Source: Synoicihabitans lomoniglobus (lineage in GTDB: Bacteria; Verrucomicrobiota; Verrucomicrobiia; Opitutales; Opitutaceae). From it: a stretch of DNA of 64,000 bases. Positions 39,732 through 50,700 of this stretch are shown in pieces. The first letter of the stretch is position 1. Each line of letters starts with the position of its first letter. The position numbers and the translations under genes were made by a program. Below the pieces are notes generated by a model. The model was not told the origin of the DNA and ran no database searches. It saw nothing but the letters and a program-made list of their open reading frames with translations. The DNA is taken from contig NZ_CP119075.1 of NCBI RefSeq assembly GCF_029023725.1, positions 5,699,501-5,763,500 on the forward strand, written 5' to 3'.

Positions 39732-42382
39732 GGGGGCTGCGCACGCTGTGGCGATGGTTGACGGCGGGGTGGCGGCAACGCTCCCGCGAGGGGGATTTGG
39801 CAGAGGAAATGGCGCACCACGTCGGCGAGTTGGAGCAGGATCATCGGCGGCGCGGTTTGACGGCGGAGAAAGCGCGCTGGGCGGCCCGGCGTGACTTCGG
39901 GGTGGCGCAAGATGCCTTTGCCGAAGAAGCCCGGGAAGCGTGGGCGGGCAGGCGCACCTTGGAGCTCGGTCGCGACGTGCGTTTTGGCTGGCGCATGATG
40001 CGCAAACACCGGGCGCTGACATTCGCGGTGGTGCTGACGTTGGGACTTTGTCTGGGCGGAAATACGGCGATTCTGGCGGTCTTGAATCAGCTGGTGCTGC
40101 GGCCGCCGCCCTTTCCGGAACCTGATCGTTTGGTGGAAGTTTATAGTGGTTACGCGGGATCGGGCATCGTCGATGCCGGCAGCAATGCCTACCGACTGCG
40201 GCGCATGAGCGAGTTGGCGGATGTGCAGGAAGGGGCCGCGTTGTGGAACGAGGAGTGGCGGATTGCGCGGTGGGACGAAGCCTCGCGCCAATTGAAAGGG
40301 TGGTGGGCCTCGGCCGGTGTGATGAAAACGGTGGGGCTGGTGCAACGGCGAGGCCGGGGCTTTGAGCCGGGCGAAGAGCGGGCGGTGTTGTTGGCCGAGA
40401 CGTTTTGGCAGGACGTGATGAATGGCCGCGAAGATGCGGTGGGTGGTGGTTTCGTGATTCAAGGCGAAGCGCATACGGTGGTGGGCGTGGTGGCGGGATT
40501 GCCGGCGGATGTCGCTTACGTGCGGGTGCGCCAATGGACCGAAGCGGAGTATCAGGGAACCGACTACGATGGGCGGCACGATCGTTTGGGCCGACTGTGG
40601 TTACGATTGGCTCCGGGAGTGTCGCTGGCGCAGTTGCGGGCGCGGATCGAGGCCCTGGACGCGCGGGAACTTGCGGCCGGATCGGCGGCGGATCGGGCGC
40701 GAGCGCAGCAGGAGGGATTTGCCACACGGGCGGATCGACTGGCCGACGTGCGCAATCGGGAATTGCGGCCTCGGCTCTATTTGCTGCAAGCGGCCGGTTT
40801 ACTGGTATTGCTGATCGGGGCGGTGAATATTGCCGGGTTGTTGACGGCGCGGGCCAACGCGCGGCGGGAAGAGCTGGCAACCCGCGTGGCCTTGGGGGCG
40901 ACACGCGGACGCTTGGTGCAGCAATGGACCACGGAGAGCGTGCTTTTGGCGGTCGCCGGTTGGGCGTGTGGCATCGGTGTCGCCGGCGTGATGTTGCGAT
41001 ATTACCCGCAGTGGACCGGGGCGACGGCGGAGGCAGATGTGGCGACGTTGTTGCCGCCGGGGGTGGTGGTCGCGTCGCTGGGACTGGCTTTGGTGACGGC
41101 GTTGTTTCTGGGGCTGATGACCGGCACACAAGTGGCGGCCATGCATGGTCGAGTTTCCACGCCAGGCGTGGCGCGCGGCGGCACCCCGACCAAAGCGTTG
41201 CGGCGATTGGGTGGACGATTGGCCTCGGCGCAGACCGCGGTGGCAGTGGTGCTGCTCGGGGCCGCGGGGATGTTGTGGCAAAGTTATGCGCAGGTGATCG
41301 GGCGGGAACTCGGGTATGCCGCGGACGAGTTGGTCATGATGCGGGTGCTGCTGCCGGAGGACCGTTACGCGGAGGCGGCCGACAAGGATGCGTTTGCGGA
41401 ACGTTTGGAGCGCACCTTGGCGGCCATTCCCGGAGTTGAGGGCGTGGCGCGCACGAGTTTTGTGCCGACGTTTGGGCATCCGGACATGGCCCTGCATGTG
41501 GCGGGTCGCGAAGCGGGGGAGGCGGGGCTCGGTCGCGTCGCGTTTACGCAGGTGAGCCCGGACTATTTTGCGACGATGGAAATACCGATACTGCAGGGTA
41601 GAGGTATCGAAGATGGGGATACGGCATGGTGGCGCGAGGCGGTCGTGATTGACCGGCGCTTGGCGCGCAGTGTGTTCGGCGACGGGGAAGCGGTGGGCCA
41701 ACGGATCCGGTTGGGAGCGAATCCCCGCAATCCCAACGCTTGGCCGGTGGTGGTGGGCGTGGCGGCGGAAGTGCGGCACGGCGGGTGGGACGAAGCCGAC
41801 GGTTTGCCCATGGTTTATCGACCCATCGCGGAGAGCGGTGGCGCGGAGTTCAGTGTGGTGCTGCGCACGCCGCGCGATCCGGCGGAGCTGTTGGCGGTCG
41901 TGCGCACGGCGGTGCAGGAGCTTGATCCCCAGGTGCCGGTGTTTCGGTTGGGCTCGATGGAAGCGTTTTTGGCGGAATCGGTGCAACCCCGGTTGACCCT
42001 GCTCAATATCATCGGCGCGTTCGCCGTGATTGCGTTGGGTCTCACGACGCTGGGCGTCGCGGGCATCCTGTTTTTTGATGTGGGATCGCGGACGCGGGAG
42101 CTCGGGATTCGCCTCGCCCTCGGGGCGGATCGCGGGGCGGTCCAGCGGTTGGTCGTGCGCCAAGCCCTGACGCGAGTCGCTTGGGGCGTGGCGATCGGTT
42201 TGCCCGGGCTTTATGCGGCGGGCATGGTGATGAGAGGGGTGTTATTCGATGCCTCCGCTCCGCAGGTATTGGTCTACGGAGTCGTGGTCGCGGCGATGGG
42301 AATAGTCGGACTCGTGGCTGGATACTTTCCCGCCCGACGCGCCGTCAAAGTGGATCCGGTCGAGGCGCTGCGCGCGGGTTAA
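39728..42382 (+). CDS. ADOP-family ABC transporter permease (second copy)
   Basis: This 884-residue protein starts at GTG 39728 and has the same architecture as the 7392-10043 permease: soluble N-terminus with EEMAHHVGELEQDHRRRGLT, helix near 90-115, MacB-like periplasmic domain, three helices, second periplasmic domain and three terminal helices ending in FPARRAVKVDPVEALRAG. No ATPase gene is adjacent. Sequence differs enough from the first copy to suggest distinct cargo. Control by the overlapping PadR gene is likely. Confidence 0.88.
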   Translation: MRGLRTLWRWLTAGWRQRSREGDLAEEMAHHVGELEQDHRRRGLTAEKARWAARRDFGVAQDAFAEEAREAWAGRRTLELGRDVRFGWRMMRKHRALTFAVVLTLGLCLGGNTAILAVLNQLVLRPPPFPEPDRLVEVYSGYAGSGIVDAGSNAYRLRRMSELADVQEGAALWNEEWRIARWDEASRQLKGWWASAGVMKTVGLVQRRGRGFEPGEERAVLLAETFWQDVMNGREDAVGGGFVIQGEAHTVVGVVAGLPADVAYVRVRQWTEAEYQGTDYDGRHDRLGRLWLRLAPGVSLAQLRARIEALDARELAAGSAADRARAQQEGFATRADRLADVRNRELRPRLYLLQAAGLLVLLIGAVNIAGLLTARANARREELATRVALGATRGRLVQQWTTESVLLAVAGWACGIGVAGVMLRYYPQWTGATAEADVATLLPPGVVVASLGLALVTALFLGLMTGTQVAAMHGRVSTPGVARGGTPTKALRRLGGRLASAQTAVAVVLLGAAGMLWQSYAQVIGRELGYAADELVMMRVLLPEDRYAEAADKDAFAERLERTLAAIPGVEGVARTSFVPTFGHPDMALHVAGREAGEAGLGRVAFTQVSPDYFATMEIPILQGRGIEDGDTAWWREAVVIDRRLARSVFGDGEAVGQRIRLGANPRNPNAWPVVVGVAAEVRHGGWDEADGLPMVYRPIAESGGAEFSVVLRTPRDPAELLAVVRTAVQELDPQVPVFRLGSMEAFLAESVQPRLTLLNIIGAFAVIALGLTTLGVAGILFFDVGSRTRELGIRLALGADRGAVQRLVVRQALTRVAWGVAIGLPGLYAAGMVMRGVLFDASAPQVLVYGVVVAAMGIVGLVAGYFPARRAVKVDPVEALRAG

Positions 42383-42408
42383 TCCGCGCGCATTTGCCCA
42401 CCCCCGGC

Positions 42409-44520
42409 CTAAGCGATCGTCACCGTCGTGGTCGCGGGAGCGGGGGCGCCGAGGGCGATGGCGCGAGGGCCGGGAGAGGCGGAGCCGATGACGAGACCGT
42501 AGTCGCCGACGACCGGCACGTGTTTGCCTTGCGCATCAACTTGATAAAGCGCTTCGGGCCGCAAGGTGAAGACGACCGGCGCGGTTTGCCCGGCCGGCAG
42601 ATGCAGTTTTTGAAAATCGACCAAGGTCGCCACGGGGGCGTCGGCCCAGGACGTGGGCGGCTGGATGTAACATTGCACGGTTTCGCTCACGGCCTGGTAT
42701 CCCCGATTGGTCAGCGTAGTGGTCGCAATGATACTGCCGTCGAGTTCCGTCGTCGTTTCGAGCGGGCCGTAGCTCAGCTCGCCGTAGCTCAGCCCGAAGC
42801 CGAACGGATAGAGCGGTTCTTTGGTGGCGAACCGATAAGTGCGGCCCTGCATGGCGTAGTCTTCAAACGGCGGCAGGTCGGCGGTCGCGTAGGGCACGGT
42901 GACGGGCAGCTTGCCGGACGGAGCGGCGTCGCCGAAGAGCACGTTGGCGAGCGCGGTGCCGCCTTCGCAGCCGCTATACCAGACCTGAATGACGGCGTCG
43001 GCGAGCTCCTGCACTTCCGGCACGGCGAGGGCGCCACCGCCGGTGAGCACGACCACGAGGTGTTTGGCGTGGGTGCGCAGCTCTTTGAGGAACTCGATTT
43101 GCGAGGCGGGTAACTCGATGAAATCGCGGTCGCCGCCGGATGCGGAAGCGACGGCATCGCCCTCTTCGCCTTCCAACGTGTGGTCGGTGCCGAGCACGGC
43201 GATGACCACCTCGGAACGGTCGGCGGCGCCGAACGTGTAGTTGACGCCCGGGGCCTTCGCGCCCTGGAGCGGGCAACCGTGGCGATACTCGATGCGCACG
43301 CCCTCGGCGACGCGGGCATTGACGCCTTCGGTGTAAGTCACGAGGCGACCGCTCACGCCGTAGTAGTTGCCGAGCAGGGCCCCGACACCACCGGCCAACG
43401 GACCGCAGACAAGCAGGCCGTCGGGGTCGTCGCGCAACGGGAGCAGGTTGTCTTTGTTCTTGAGCAATACCATCGACTCGATCGCGGTGCGCCGCGCGAG
43501 ATCGCGGTGTTCGGCCGAGTCGACGATGTCGATTGGCGTGTCGGCCCACGGCGTCGTGCCGGTGGGATCGAGCAGGCCGAGACGGAATTTGGTGCTGAGT
43601 AATCGGCGCACGGATACGTCGACATCGGCCTCGCTGACGAGTCCCTCGCTCACCGCGGTCAGCAGATCGTTGTAAGTGCAGCCGCAGTTGAGGTCGCAGC
43701 CGTTTTTGAGGGCGAGCGCGGCGGATTCGGCGGCGGTTTTGGTGACCTGATGATCGACGTGGAAGTCGAGCAAAGCCCAGCAATCGCTGACGACGTGACC
43801 TTGGAATTTCCATTCGTCGCGCAGGATGTCGACGAGCAGTTGTTTGGAGCCGCAAGCCGGCTCGCCGTCGACGCGGTTGTAGGCGCCCATGACGGTTTCG
43901 ACGCCGGCATCGACGAGTTTCTTGAAAGCGGGCAGATAGGTTTCCCGCAGATCCTTGCGAGTGGGGCGGGCGTCGAATTTGTGGCGATCCTGTTCGGGGC
44001 CGCTGTGCACCGCGTAGTGTTTGGCGCAGGCCGCGGCTTTTAAGAAACGCTCATCCTGCCCTTGCAGACCCTCGACGACGGCGACGCCGAGTTCGCCCAT
44101 GAGATAGGGATCCTCGCCAAACGTTTCCATGCCGCGACCCCAGCGCGGATCGCGGAAGATATTGATATTGGGCGTCCAGAACGTGAGCCCCTGATATTGT
44201 CCGCGACGACCAGCGCGCAGCGCGGCGTGGTGTTTGGCCTGGGCTTCGTCGGAGATGACCGAAGCGACCTGGCGAATAAGGTCGCGGTTGAACGTCGCGC
44301 CCATGGCGATGCCTTGGGGGAAGACGGTGGCACGACCATTGCGACCGATGCCGTGGCAGGCCTCGTTCCACCAATTGTATTCGGGAACATCGAGCCGAGG
44401 GATGGCCTTGTTCTCGTGGAGGAGTTGGTTGACCTTTTCCTCAAGCGTGAGGCGGGACAGCAAATCGTTGATGCGATCGGAGACGGGCAGACTGGGGTCC
44501 TGGAAGGGGTAAGCAGACAT
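42409..44520 (-). CDS. GH3 family glycoside hydrolase (beta-glucosidase/xylosidase type)
   Basis: This 703-residue protein has the GH3 N-terminal TIM barrel (DRINDLLSRLTLEEKVNQLL; NEACHGIG; TFWTPNINIFRDPRWGRGME), the nucleophile motif HVVSDCWALLDF (Asp of SDC), the alpha/beta sandwich domain, and a C-terminal fibronectin-III-like domain (YPFGFGLSYGELSYG). No signal peptide is visible, so it may act on imported oligosaccharides. NEACHG and RWGR residues resemble xylosidase and glucosidase members alike. With GH115 nearby, xylan use is plausible. Confidence 0.9.
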   Translation of the reverse strand: MSAYPFQDPSLPVSDRINDLLSRLTLEEKVNQLLHENKAIPRLDVPEYNWWNEACHGIGRNGRATVFPQGIAMGATFNRDLIRQVASVISDEAQAKHHAALRAGRRGQYQGLTFWTPNINIFRDPRWGRGMETFGEDPYLMGELGVAVVEGLQGQDERFLKAAACAKHYAVHSGPEQDRHKFDARPTRKDLRETYLPAFKKLVDAGVETVMGAYNRVDGEPACGSKQLLVDILRDEWKFQGHVVSDCWALLDFHVDHQVTKTAAESAALALKNGCDLNCGCTYNDLLTAVSEGLVSEADVDVSVRRLLSTKFRLGLLDPTGTTPWADTPIDIVDSAEHRDLARRTAIESMVLLKNKDNLLPLRDDPDGLLVCGPLAGGVGALLGNYYGVSGRLVTYTEGVNARVAEGVRIEYRHGCPLQGAKAPGVNYTFGAADRSEVVIAVLGTDHTLEGEEGDAVASASGGDRDFIELPASQIEFLKELRTHAKHLVVVLTGGGALAVPEVQELADAVIQVWYSGCEGGTALANVLFGDAAPSGKLPVTVPYATADLPPFEDYAMQGRTYRFATKEPLYPFGFGLSYGELSYGPLETTTELDGSIIATTTLTNRGYQAVSETVQCYIQPPTSWADAPVATLVDFQKLHLPAGQTAPVVFTLRPEALYQVDAQGKHVPVVGDYGLVIGSASPGPRAIALGAPAPATTTVTIA

Positions 44521-44871
44521 GGAGCGATGGGGGACTGGAAACTAAGGGGGACATCACTGTTGTGGAATCCGACGAACTCCTCGACGCGCTCCCGGTTCTA
44601 ACAGTTGCGAACCGCCGTCAGCCTGCTGGTTTAACGCAAAGACGCGAAGATCGCAGAGGGCGCAAAGTAAAAGGCCGTGACTGGGCGGACTTGAATTTAG
44701 ACGCGAATGAGTGGTTATGTTTCCTCTCCAGAAGCTTGAATCGCGTCCGATTCGCCGAGTCGGGCATGAAGCCCGGCATTCTGCGCTCCTATAAAAACGG
44801 ACCTGCCTCACCGCCTTGGCGGTCTTGGCACGCTTGGCGTCTTGGCGTTAAAAACCAGCGGGCTGAAAGCC
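44521..44871. repeat. Intergenic region with an inverted-repeat pair of a second family
   Basis: Between GH3 and the MYG1-like gene. TTTAACGCAAAGACGCGAAG at about 44630 is matched in reverse by CTTGGCGTCTTGGCGTTAAA at about 44833, so the two could base-pair over a loop of about 170 bases. No gene is evident inside. It resembles the AACCAC repeats in design, not in sequence. Confidence 0.6.
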
Positions 44872-45756
44872 TCAGGGTGTGGCGGCGATGGTGAGGAGTT
44901 CGCGGAGGCGAGCCGGGTCGGTGGCGGAGGTCTTGGCGACGAAGCCGCGCAAGTGGGCGAAGTGCACATCGGCTTCGTCGGTGATGCGGGTGAAATCCAT
45001 GGCCGGATGATCGCGGTGACGGGACAGGCCGTAGCCAGCGCCGCGTCGATCGGGAGCGATGATGGCAACCACGCAATCGTTGAGATCCTGTTCCATGACG
45101 TAGCGATCGAGACCGCTCGACGGCTCGTCGGGAAGCGGGTCGGTGCGCGGGAGGAACAGCACTTCGGCCGGGACGTCGCCGTTCGTTACGCCGTCGAGGG
45201 TCCAGCGCTGGGCGTGTTGGCCGATGAAATCGAGGCGGGTGCGCAGACCGCGGAGATAGTCGAGCAGATCGCGGCCGACCATGCGCATGAGTTCCCAGAT
45301 CGGTTCACCGGCGGCGTGTTCGGTTTGACCGGCAAAGCGACGCAGCATCGTGCCGTCGATGGGGGAGTAGAGTTGGTTCACGATGTCGCGCTCGACGCCG
45401 AGCCAGCGGGCGGTGGCGTTGGGGCCGCGGCAATCAAACCACTCGGCCGGTTCGAGCCAGTCGCAGAAGGCGCGCGCGTCCTCGTAGAGACGGAGATGTT
45501 GCAATACCAGTGAGAGCGCGCAGGTGGGCGCCGCGTCGTCGGGCAGCTGGTGGTGATCGAAATTGAGGAGGGCGGGATCGTGAACGTGGCCCACATCGAC
45601 GACGACGATGGACGCGTCGGCGAGATCGGCATCGGTAGGTTCGCGGCGCACGATCGGCACGGGCGTGGACGCCGAAGCGACCAACACGCAGCAGGCAAGA
45701 AACTCATCTTTGTGGGCACCACCCGGATGGGTGAGGATCGTGGTAAATGGCGACAT
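44872..45756 (-). CDS. MYG1-like (UPF0160) metal-dependent hydrolase
   Basis: I prefer the ATG at 45756 (294 residues) because the family motif begins near it: TILTHPGGAHKDEFLACCVL, followed by IVVVDVGHVHDPALLNFDHH with the His and Asp metal ligands, and GVTNGDVPAEVLFLP later. MYG1-type proteins are DHH-like enzymes; the eukaryotic member is a 3'-5' RNA exonuclease. The bacterial role is unknown. It diverges from the small nucleotidase-like gene at 45938, with about 180 bases between them. Confidence 0.8.
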   Translation of the reverse strand: MSPFTTILTHPGGAHKDEFLACCVLVASASTPVPIVRREPTDADLADASIVVVDVGHVHDPALLNFDHHQLPDDAAPTCALSLVLQHLRLYEDARAFCDWLEPAEWFDCRGPNATARWLGVERDIVNQLYSPIDGTMLRRFAGQTEHAAGEPIWELMRMVGRDLLDYLRGLRTRLDFIGQHAQRWTLDGVTNGDVPAEVLFLPRTDPLPDEPSSGLDRYVMEQDLNDCVVAIIAPDRRGAGYGLSRHRDHPAMDFTRITDEADVHFAHLRGFVAKTSATDPARLRELLTIAATP

Positions 45757-45937
45757 GAAGCGCCCATCCAACACACGCAGTTCGCTAAAAGCCAAGCCAG
45801 CGGAGGGGGTTGCCCATTAAATCACCCCCAAACTCGCGGGATCGTAGAGCTACGGGATCGAGCGAACTGCCTGCTCAAGGTTCAGTGTCTTTTAGGGTGT
45901 TTCGTGAATGGAATCGTTACAGGCTGATCGCATCGCT

Positions 45938-46372
45938 ATGAAACCCATTCTCTATATCGCCATGGATGACGTGCTGGTGGACGTCGCCTCCGGACTGAAC
46001 TTCGTGGCCAAGGAAGTCGTCGAGAAATACGCCGGTCGAGTCGCGGAGATTCCGGGCCTTTTTGGCAAGATGGATGCCGTGCCGGAAGCGGTGTCGGCCT
46101 TCCGTCAACTCGCGGAACGATACGACACCTATGTGGTTTCGACGGCCCCGTGGGACAACCCGACCGCGTGGAGCGACAAGGTCAGTTGGGTGTCATGTCA
46201 TCTCGGAGACGCGACGCGGGATCGCCTCGTGTTGACCCCGACCATGAGCCTGTTGCGAGGCGATATTCTGATCACCGCGACCGCGACGGATTTTACGGGA
46301 GAAGTGATCACTCTCGGTTCCGCGGCGACGCCCGATTGGGCGGCCGTGCTGCAAAGACTGATCGCGGATTAG
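45938..46372 (+). CDS. 5'(3')-deoxyribonucleotidase-like protein, catalytic Asp missing
   Basis: The ATG at 45938 gives 144 residues with similarity to cytosolic deoxyribonucleotidases (NT5C type). STAPWDNPTAWSDKVSWVSC and RLVLTPTMSLLRGDILI match typical family blocks. However, the HAD nucleophile pair usually written DxD reads AMDD here (YIAMDDVLVD), so the first Asp is Ala, and the late acidic DDR motif reads TAT. It is therefore probably inactive as a phosphatase and may have a regulatory or binding role. The downstream minus-strand gene overlaps its end by four bases. Confidence 0.7.
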   Translation: MKPILYIAMDDVLVDVASGLNFVAKEVVEKYAGRVAEIPGLFGKMDAVPEAVSAFRQLAERYDTYVVSTAPWDNPTAWSDKVSWVSCHLGDATRDRLVLTPTMSLLRGDILITATATDFTGEVITLGSAATPDWAAVLQRLIAD

Positions 46373-46545
46373 GAGTCCGCCTGAGCAGCAGTGTTGTCCT
46401 CGGATTCCCATTCCTGACAACACGCGCCTCGAAGCGGGTAGCAGTCATCACAGATCGGCACATCGCCCACCCGCAAAACCACCGGCACCCCGCAATGCAC
46501 GCAAGGCAGCGGGGGCACGATTGGAGTATCCGCAGCAGAAGCCAT
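46369..46545 (-). CDS. Small zinc-ribbon protein (58 residues)
   Basis: The start at 46545 (MASAADTP) is more natural than 46581. Two Cys pairs, CVHCG and CDDCYP, followed by another CC suggest a zinc ribbon. There is no family I recognise. It converges on the nucleotidase-like gene, overlapping by four bases. Small zinc proteins of this type are common and their roles are unknown. Confidence 0.5.
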   Translation of the reverse strand: MASAADTPIVPPLPCVHCGVPVVLRVGDVPICDDCYPLRGACCQEWESEDNTAAQADS

Positions 46546-46725
46546 GGCGCGAAGCACGTCGCACCCCGTCCCCCGTGTCAAACGAGGGCAGGGCAGAGCA
46601 TCACCAGTAAGTGCGCCCTGTTCAAAATGGCCCGCGATACCGCTGGTTGGAAATCCCTCGAGGGCGAATTTATGCCATCAAAATAGTAATTTGACGTCGA
46701 AATGTCGCTCGATAGGGTGGTGCGC

Positions 46726-47058
46726 ATGAAGAGGGCCACCACCTTTCGCTTAAAGCCGGATGTGCAAGCGGGCTTGGATCTCGTCAGTCAGCTGCAGCAC
46801 CGTCCGAAGAACAAATTGGTTAACGAAGCCGTGGCCGAGTATGTCACGCGCCACGCGCTCCAGACCGACGAGGCGCTGCAAGATATCCTGCGGAGCTTGG
46901 GCGCTTATCGACAATCGGATCCCGATTTTGAGCACGCGATCGATGCCGCCGTTGCTGCCGAAGCGTCCCGCCGCTCGCACGAGGATCCGGCAGAAGGGCA
47001 ACCGACCCCTTCTCTTTCACCGGTCACCGCCGGGTTGCGCCAACTGATCGATGCCTGA
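46726..47058 (+). CDS. Ribbon-helix-helix antitoxin-like protein
   Basis: The ATG at 46726 gives 110 residues starting MKRATTFRLKPDVQAGLDLV, a ribbon-helix-helix DNA-binding start, followed by NKLVNEAVAEYV (helix 2). An acidic C-terminus could contact a toxin. The stop lies eight bases inside the following Fic gene, so the two are a coupled module. RHH antitoxins usually repress their own operon. An RHH partner for a Fic toxin is plausible from context but differs from the classic FicA antitoxin. Confidence 0.8.
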   Translation: MKRATTFRLKPDVQAGLDLVSQLQHRPKNKLVNEAVAEYVTRHALQTDEALQDILRSLGAYRQSDPDFEHAIDAAVAAEASRRSHEDPAEGQPTPSLSPVTAGLRQLIDA

Positions 47059-47653
47059 TTGGGATGAAGACAGCCCTCGGCTGCGCCAAAACCTGAAGCA
47101 AGTTCTGACCGCCATCCGGGCGCAGGCTGCGGCGCGAGGGAAACTACGTCTCACCGACGCCAAAACCTGGCATCGTGTTATGATGGCCGGACTCACGCCT
47201 CCGGACAAAACCATGGTGGGTCGATTCCGCGGCACCGATCCGTTGACGAGCGTCGAGATTTTGGTCGGCTCGTATCCCGGTGTCGCTGCCGCCGAAGTCG
47301 CCGCGCAAACGACTCAATTTGAAACGACGCTCGGGCAAATCACCCAGCACCTCGACGCCACCATTGCTCCGGGGGCGACGCTGACTCCGGATCAACTTAC
47401 CGCCATCATCGAAGCCTGCGCGTGGGTCCACGCCGAATGGGTGCGCATTCACCCCTTTGCCAATGGCAACGGCCGCACCGCTCGCTTCTGGGCCAACGCC
47501 ATCGCCATGCGTTACCAGCTCCCACCCTTTATTCGGCTCCGCCCGCGCCCCAACTTTGGCTACGACATCGCCTCCGGCGAAACCATGCTCGGCCATCGCA
47601 AGCCTACCATCGTTACCTTCCGGCGCATGCTCGACGCGTTCCTGGAAGGGTAA
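47051..47653 (+). CDS. Fic family protein (probable AMP-transferase toxin)
   Basis: This 200-residue protein has a complete Fic motif HPFANGNGRTARFW (about residues 134-147) matching HxFx(D/A)GNGRxxR, with the catalytic His. An inhibitory helix (S/T)xxxE(G/N) is not evident, so control may rest on the RHH protein upstream, whose gene overlaps. Fic enzymes transfer AMP or other phosphates to target proteins, such as gyrase. It opens the defence island and is followed about 120 bases later by the type I restriction genes. Confidence 0.88.
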   Translation: MPDWDEDSPRLRQNLKQVLTAIRAQAAARGKLRLTDAKTWHRVMMAGLTPPDKTMVGRFRGTDPLTSVEILVGSYPGVAAAEVAAQTTQFETTLGQITQHLDATIAPGATLTPDQLTAIIEACAWVHAEWVRIHPFANGNGRTARFWANAIAMRYQLPPFIRLRPRPNFGYDIASGETMLGHRKPTIVTFRRMLDAFLEG

Positions 47654-47770
47654 TGAAGCGCGACTGTCGGTAAGCCTTTACCGCACTGCAATTTCCTTCA
47701 TTGCTAGGGCCTCCACCCTTGGAGCTGGCCCCCCAAGCGAACGTTTCCCTCCCTCCTATCGATAAACTCG

Positions 47771-50700
47771 ATGAGTTCCCCCAACTCACTCGCCAGCAAT
47801 TTCAGCTTCCTCCAGGAGCACGACGAACAGCTTCTGCGGTTGGGATTACTCGCGGAGCGATACTTTACGGAGGATCCGAACACGTGCCTACTCAAATTTC
47901 GGCAACTGGCGGAGATTCTCGCACAAACCGCCGCCGCCTATGTGGGCGTCTACAAGGAGGAACAGGAAGGTCAGTATGAGTTGCTGAGTCGCTTGGCCCG
48001 CCAGGGGATTCTACCGCGGGATATCTCTCAGCTGTTCAGTGAAATTCGTCGCACGGGCAATGAGGCCTCCCATGCGATCGCGGGTGATCATTCGCTCGCG
48101 CTCGATATGCTCAAAGTGGCGTGGCAGCTCAGCGTTTGGTTTCACCGCACGTTCAAGGCTCCCAAGTTTCGCTCCGGTGCGTTCATTCCACCGCGCCCTC
48201 CCGAGGAGGAAAGCGACTCCCTACGGGCAAGGCTGAAAGAACTGTCAAACCAGCTCGCCGCTCAATCTGCAGCCAAGCTGCAGGCACAACAGCAACTCGA
48301 GTCGCTCTCATTCGAACTGCACGCCGCCAAGGACGAAACCAGTTTCTGGGAGAATATGGCCACCGAAGCCGACGCTGAGTCAGCTGCGCTCAAACAACGA
48401 CTCGCGGCCCAGCAGGCCACCTCCAAGGACCAGCCCAAATCGAAGACCAATTCATTGGTCGGCGCCGCCAAACGGGCCGCCAAGAACATCCATCTCGACG
48501 AGTCCGAAACGCGCCGGATCATCGACCAGCAACTGCGTGACGCGGGATGGACTGCCGACACCGAAAATCTGCGCCACGCGAAAGGGACTCGGCCGGAGAA
48601 AGGTCGGAACCTCGCCATCGCCGAATGGCCCACCGAGACCGGTCCGGCCGACTACGTGCTGTTCGTTGGCCTTACCCCGATCGCGGTCGTCGAAGCCAAG
48701 CGCAAGAACGTCAACGTCTCCTCCTCCCTCCAGCAGGACAAACGTTACAGCCGCGGGTTTCAGCCCTCCGCCGAGACCGTAATGCACGATCGCAATTGGG
48801 GCACTGAAAAGGAGTTTCGCATCCCGTTCGTTTACTCGACCAACGGCCGCCCCTACTTGCTCCAACTTGCGACCCACAGCGGCATCTGGTTCTGCGATAT
48901 TCGCCGCCCCGACAATTTAGCCACCGCGCTCCAAGGTTGGCACTCGCCCGAGGGCCTCACCGAGCTCCTCAAACGCGACGACGATGCAGCACACGCGAAG
49001 CTGACCGAGGAAACGTTTTCCTATGGGTTCACCGTTCGCGACTACCAGCAGAAGGCCATCCTCGCCGTCGAACGCGAAATCGTCGCCGGCCAGCGCACCA
49101 TGCTTCTCGCGATGGCGACCGGCACCGGCAAGACTAAGACCTGCATCGCGCTGATCTACCGCCTACTCAAGACCCAGCGATTCCGCCGCATCCTCTTCCT
49201 CGTCGACCGCTCCGCCCTCGGAGAACAGGCCGCCAACGCGTTCAAGGATACGCGCATGGAGAGCCTGCAAACCTTCGCCGATATCTTTGGCATCAAGGAA
49301 CTCGACGAACCCGAGCCCGAGACCGCCACGTCCGTGCACCTCGCCACGGTGCAGGGCATGGTAGCTCGCGTGCTCAATCCGTCCGAGTCCGCTCTGCCGC
49401 CCACCGTCGATCAATACGACTGTGTGGTCGTCGACGAATGTCATCGCGGCTACTTGCTCGATCGCGAGATGAGTGACACGGAGCTCTCGTTCCGCAGTCA
49501 GGAAGACTACATCTCCAACTATCGCCGTGTGCTCGACTACTTCGACGCCGTGAAGATCGGCCTCACCGCGACGCCCGCGTTGCACACGTCGGAAATCTTT
49601 GGTCCGCCCGTCTACACCTACTCCTATCGCGAGGCCGTGATCGACGGCTATCTCATCGACCACGAACCGCCGATCCGGATCGAGACCAAGCTCTCCAAGC
49701 AGGGCATCATTTGGAAAAAAGGAGAGGACGTCTCGGTCCTCAAATCCAACGCCTCTCAGGTCGAGCTCTTCAAGGCGCCCGACGAGATCAAAATCGATAT
49801 CGCCCAGTTCAATCGCAAGGTCATCACCAAGCCGTTCAACCAGGTCATCTGCAACTACCTCGCCCGCGAGCTGGACCCGACCTCCCCCCAGAAAACCCTC
49901 ATCTTCTGCGCCAAGGACGAGCACGCCGATCTCGTGGTCGATCTGCTCAAGCAGGCCTTCAGAAAGGTCTACGGCGCGGTCGACGACGATGCTGTGATCA
50001 AGATCACCGGCGCCGCCGACAAGCCGCTGAAACTCATTCGCCGTTTCAAGAACGAGCTCAACCCCACCATCGCCGTCACCGTCGATCTGCTCACCACCGG
50101 CATCGACGTCCCGGAGATCTGCAACCTTGTCTTTTTACGCCGGGTCAACAGTCGCATCCTCTTCGACCAGATGCTCGGTCGCGCCACCCGCGTTTGCGAT
50201 GAGGTCGGCAAGGAAACGTTCCGGATCTTCGACGCCGTGCGCATCTACGAGATTCTGCAAACCATCACCGCGATGAAGCCCGTGGTCGTGAACCCCGACA
50301 TCAGTTTCTCCCAACTGGTGCGCGAGCTCACCGAGGTGACGACCGACGACGCGATCACGTTGGTGCGCGACCAGTTCCTCGCCAAACTCCAGCGTAAGAA
50401 ACGCCATCTCAGCGAGTCCGCCGCCCGCGATTTCGAGACCCGGGCCGGGATGCCGCCAAGCGACTTCGCCGCCGAACTCAAGGCCATGCCGCTGGCGAAG
50501 ATCGCCGCATGGTTCGTCCAAAATCCGGACCTCGGTGAAATCCTCGATCGCAAGCATGACGGCCCGGGTGAGCCCGTGCTGATCTCCGCCCATGAGGACG
50601 AGTTGACCGACGTTGTGCGCGGCTACGGTAGCTCCACCAAACCCGAGGACTACCTGCAGGCCTTCACCGAGTTTGTTAAGACCAAGGGCAACGAAATCCC

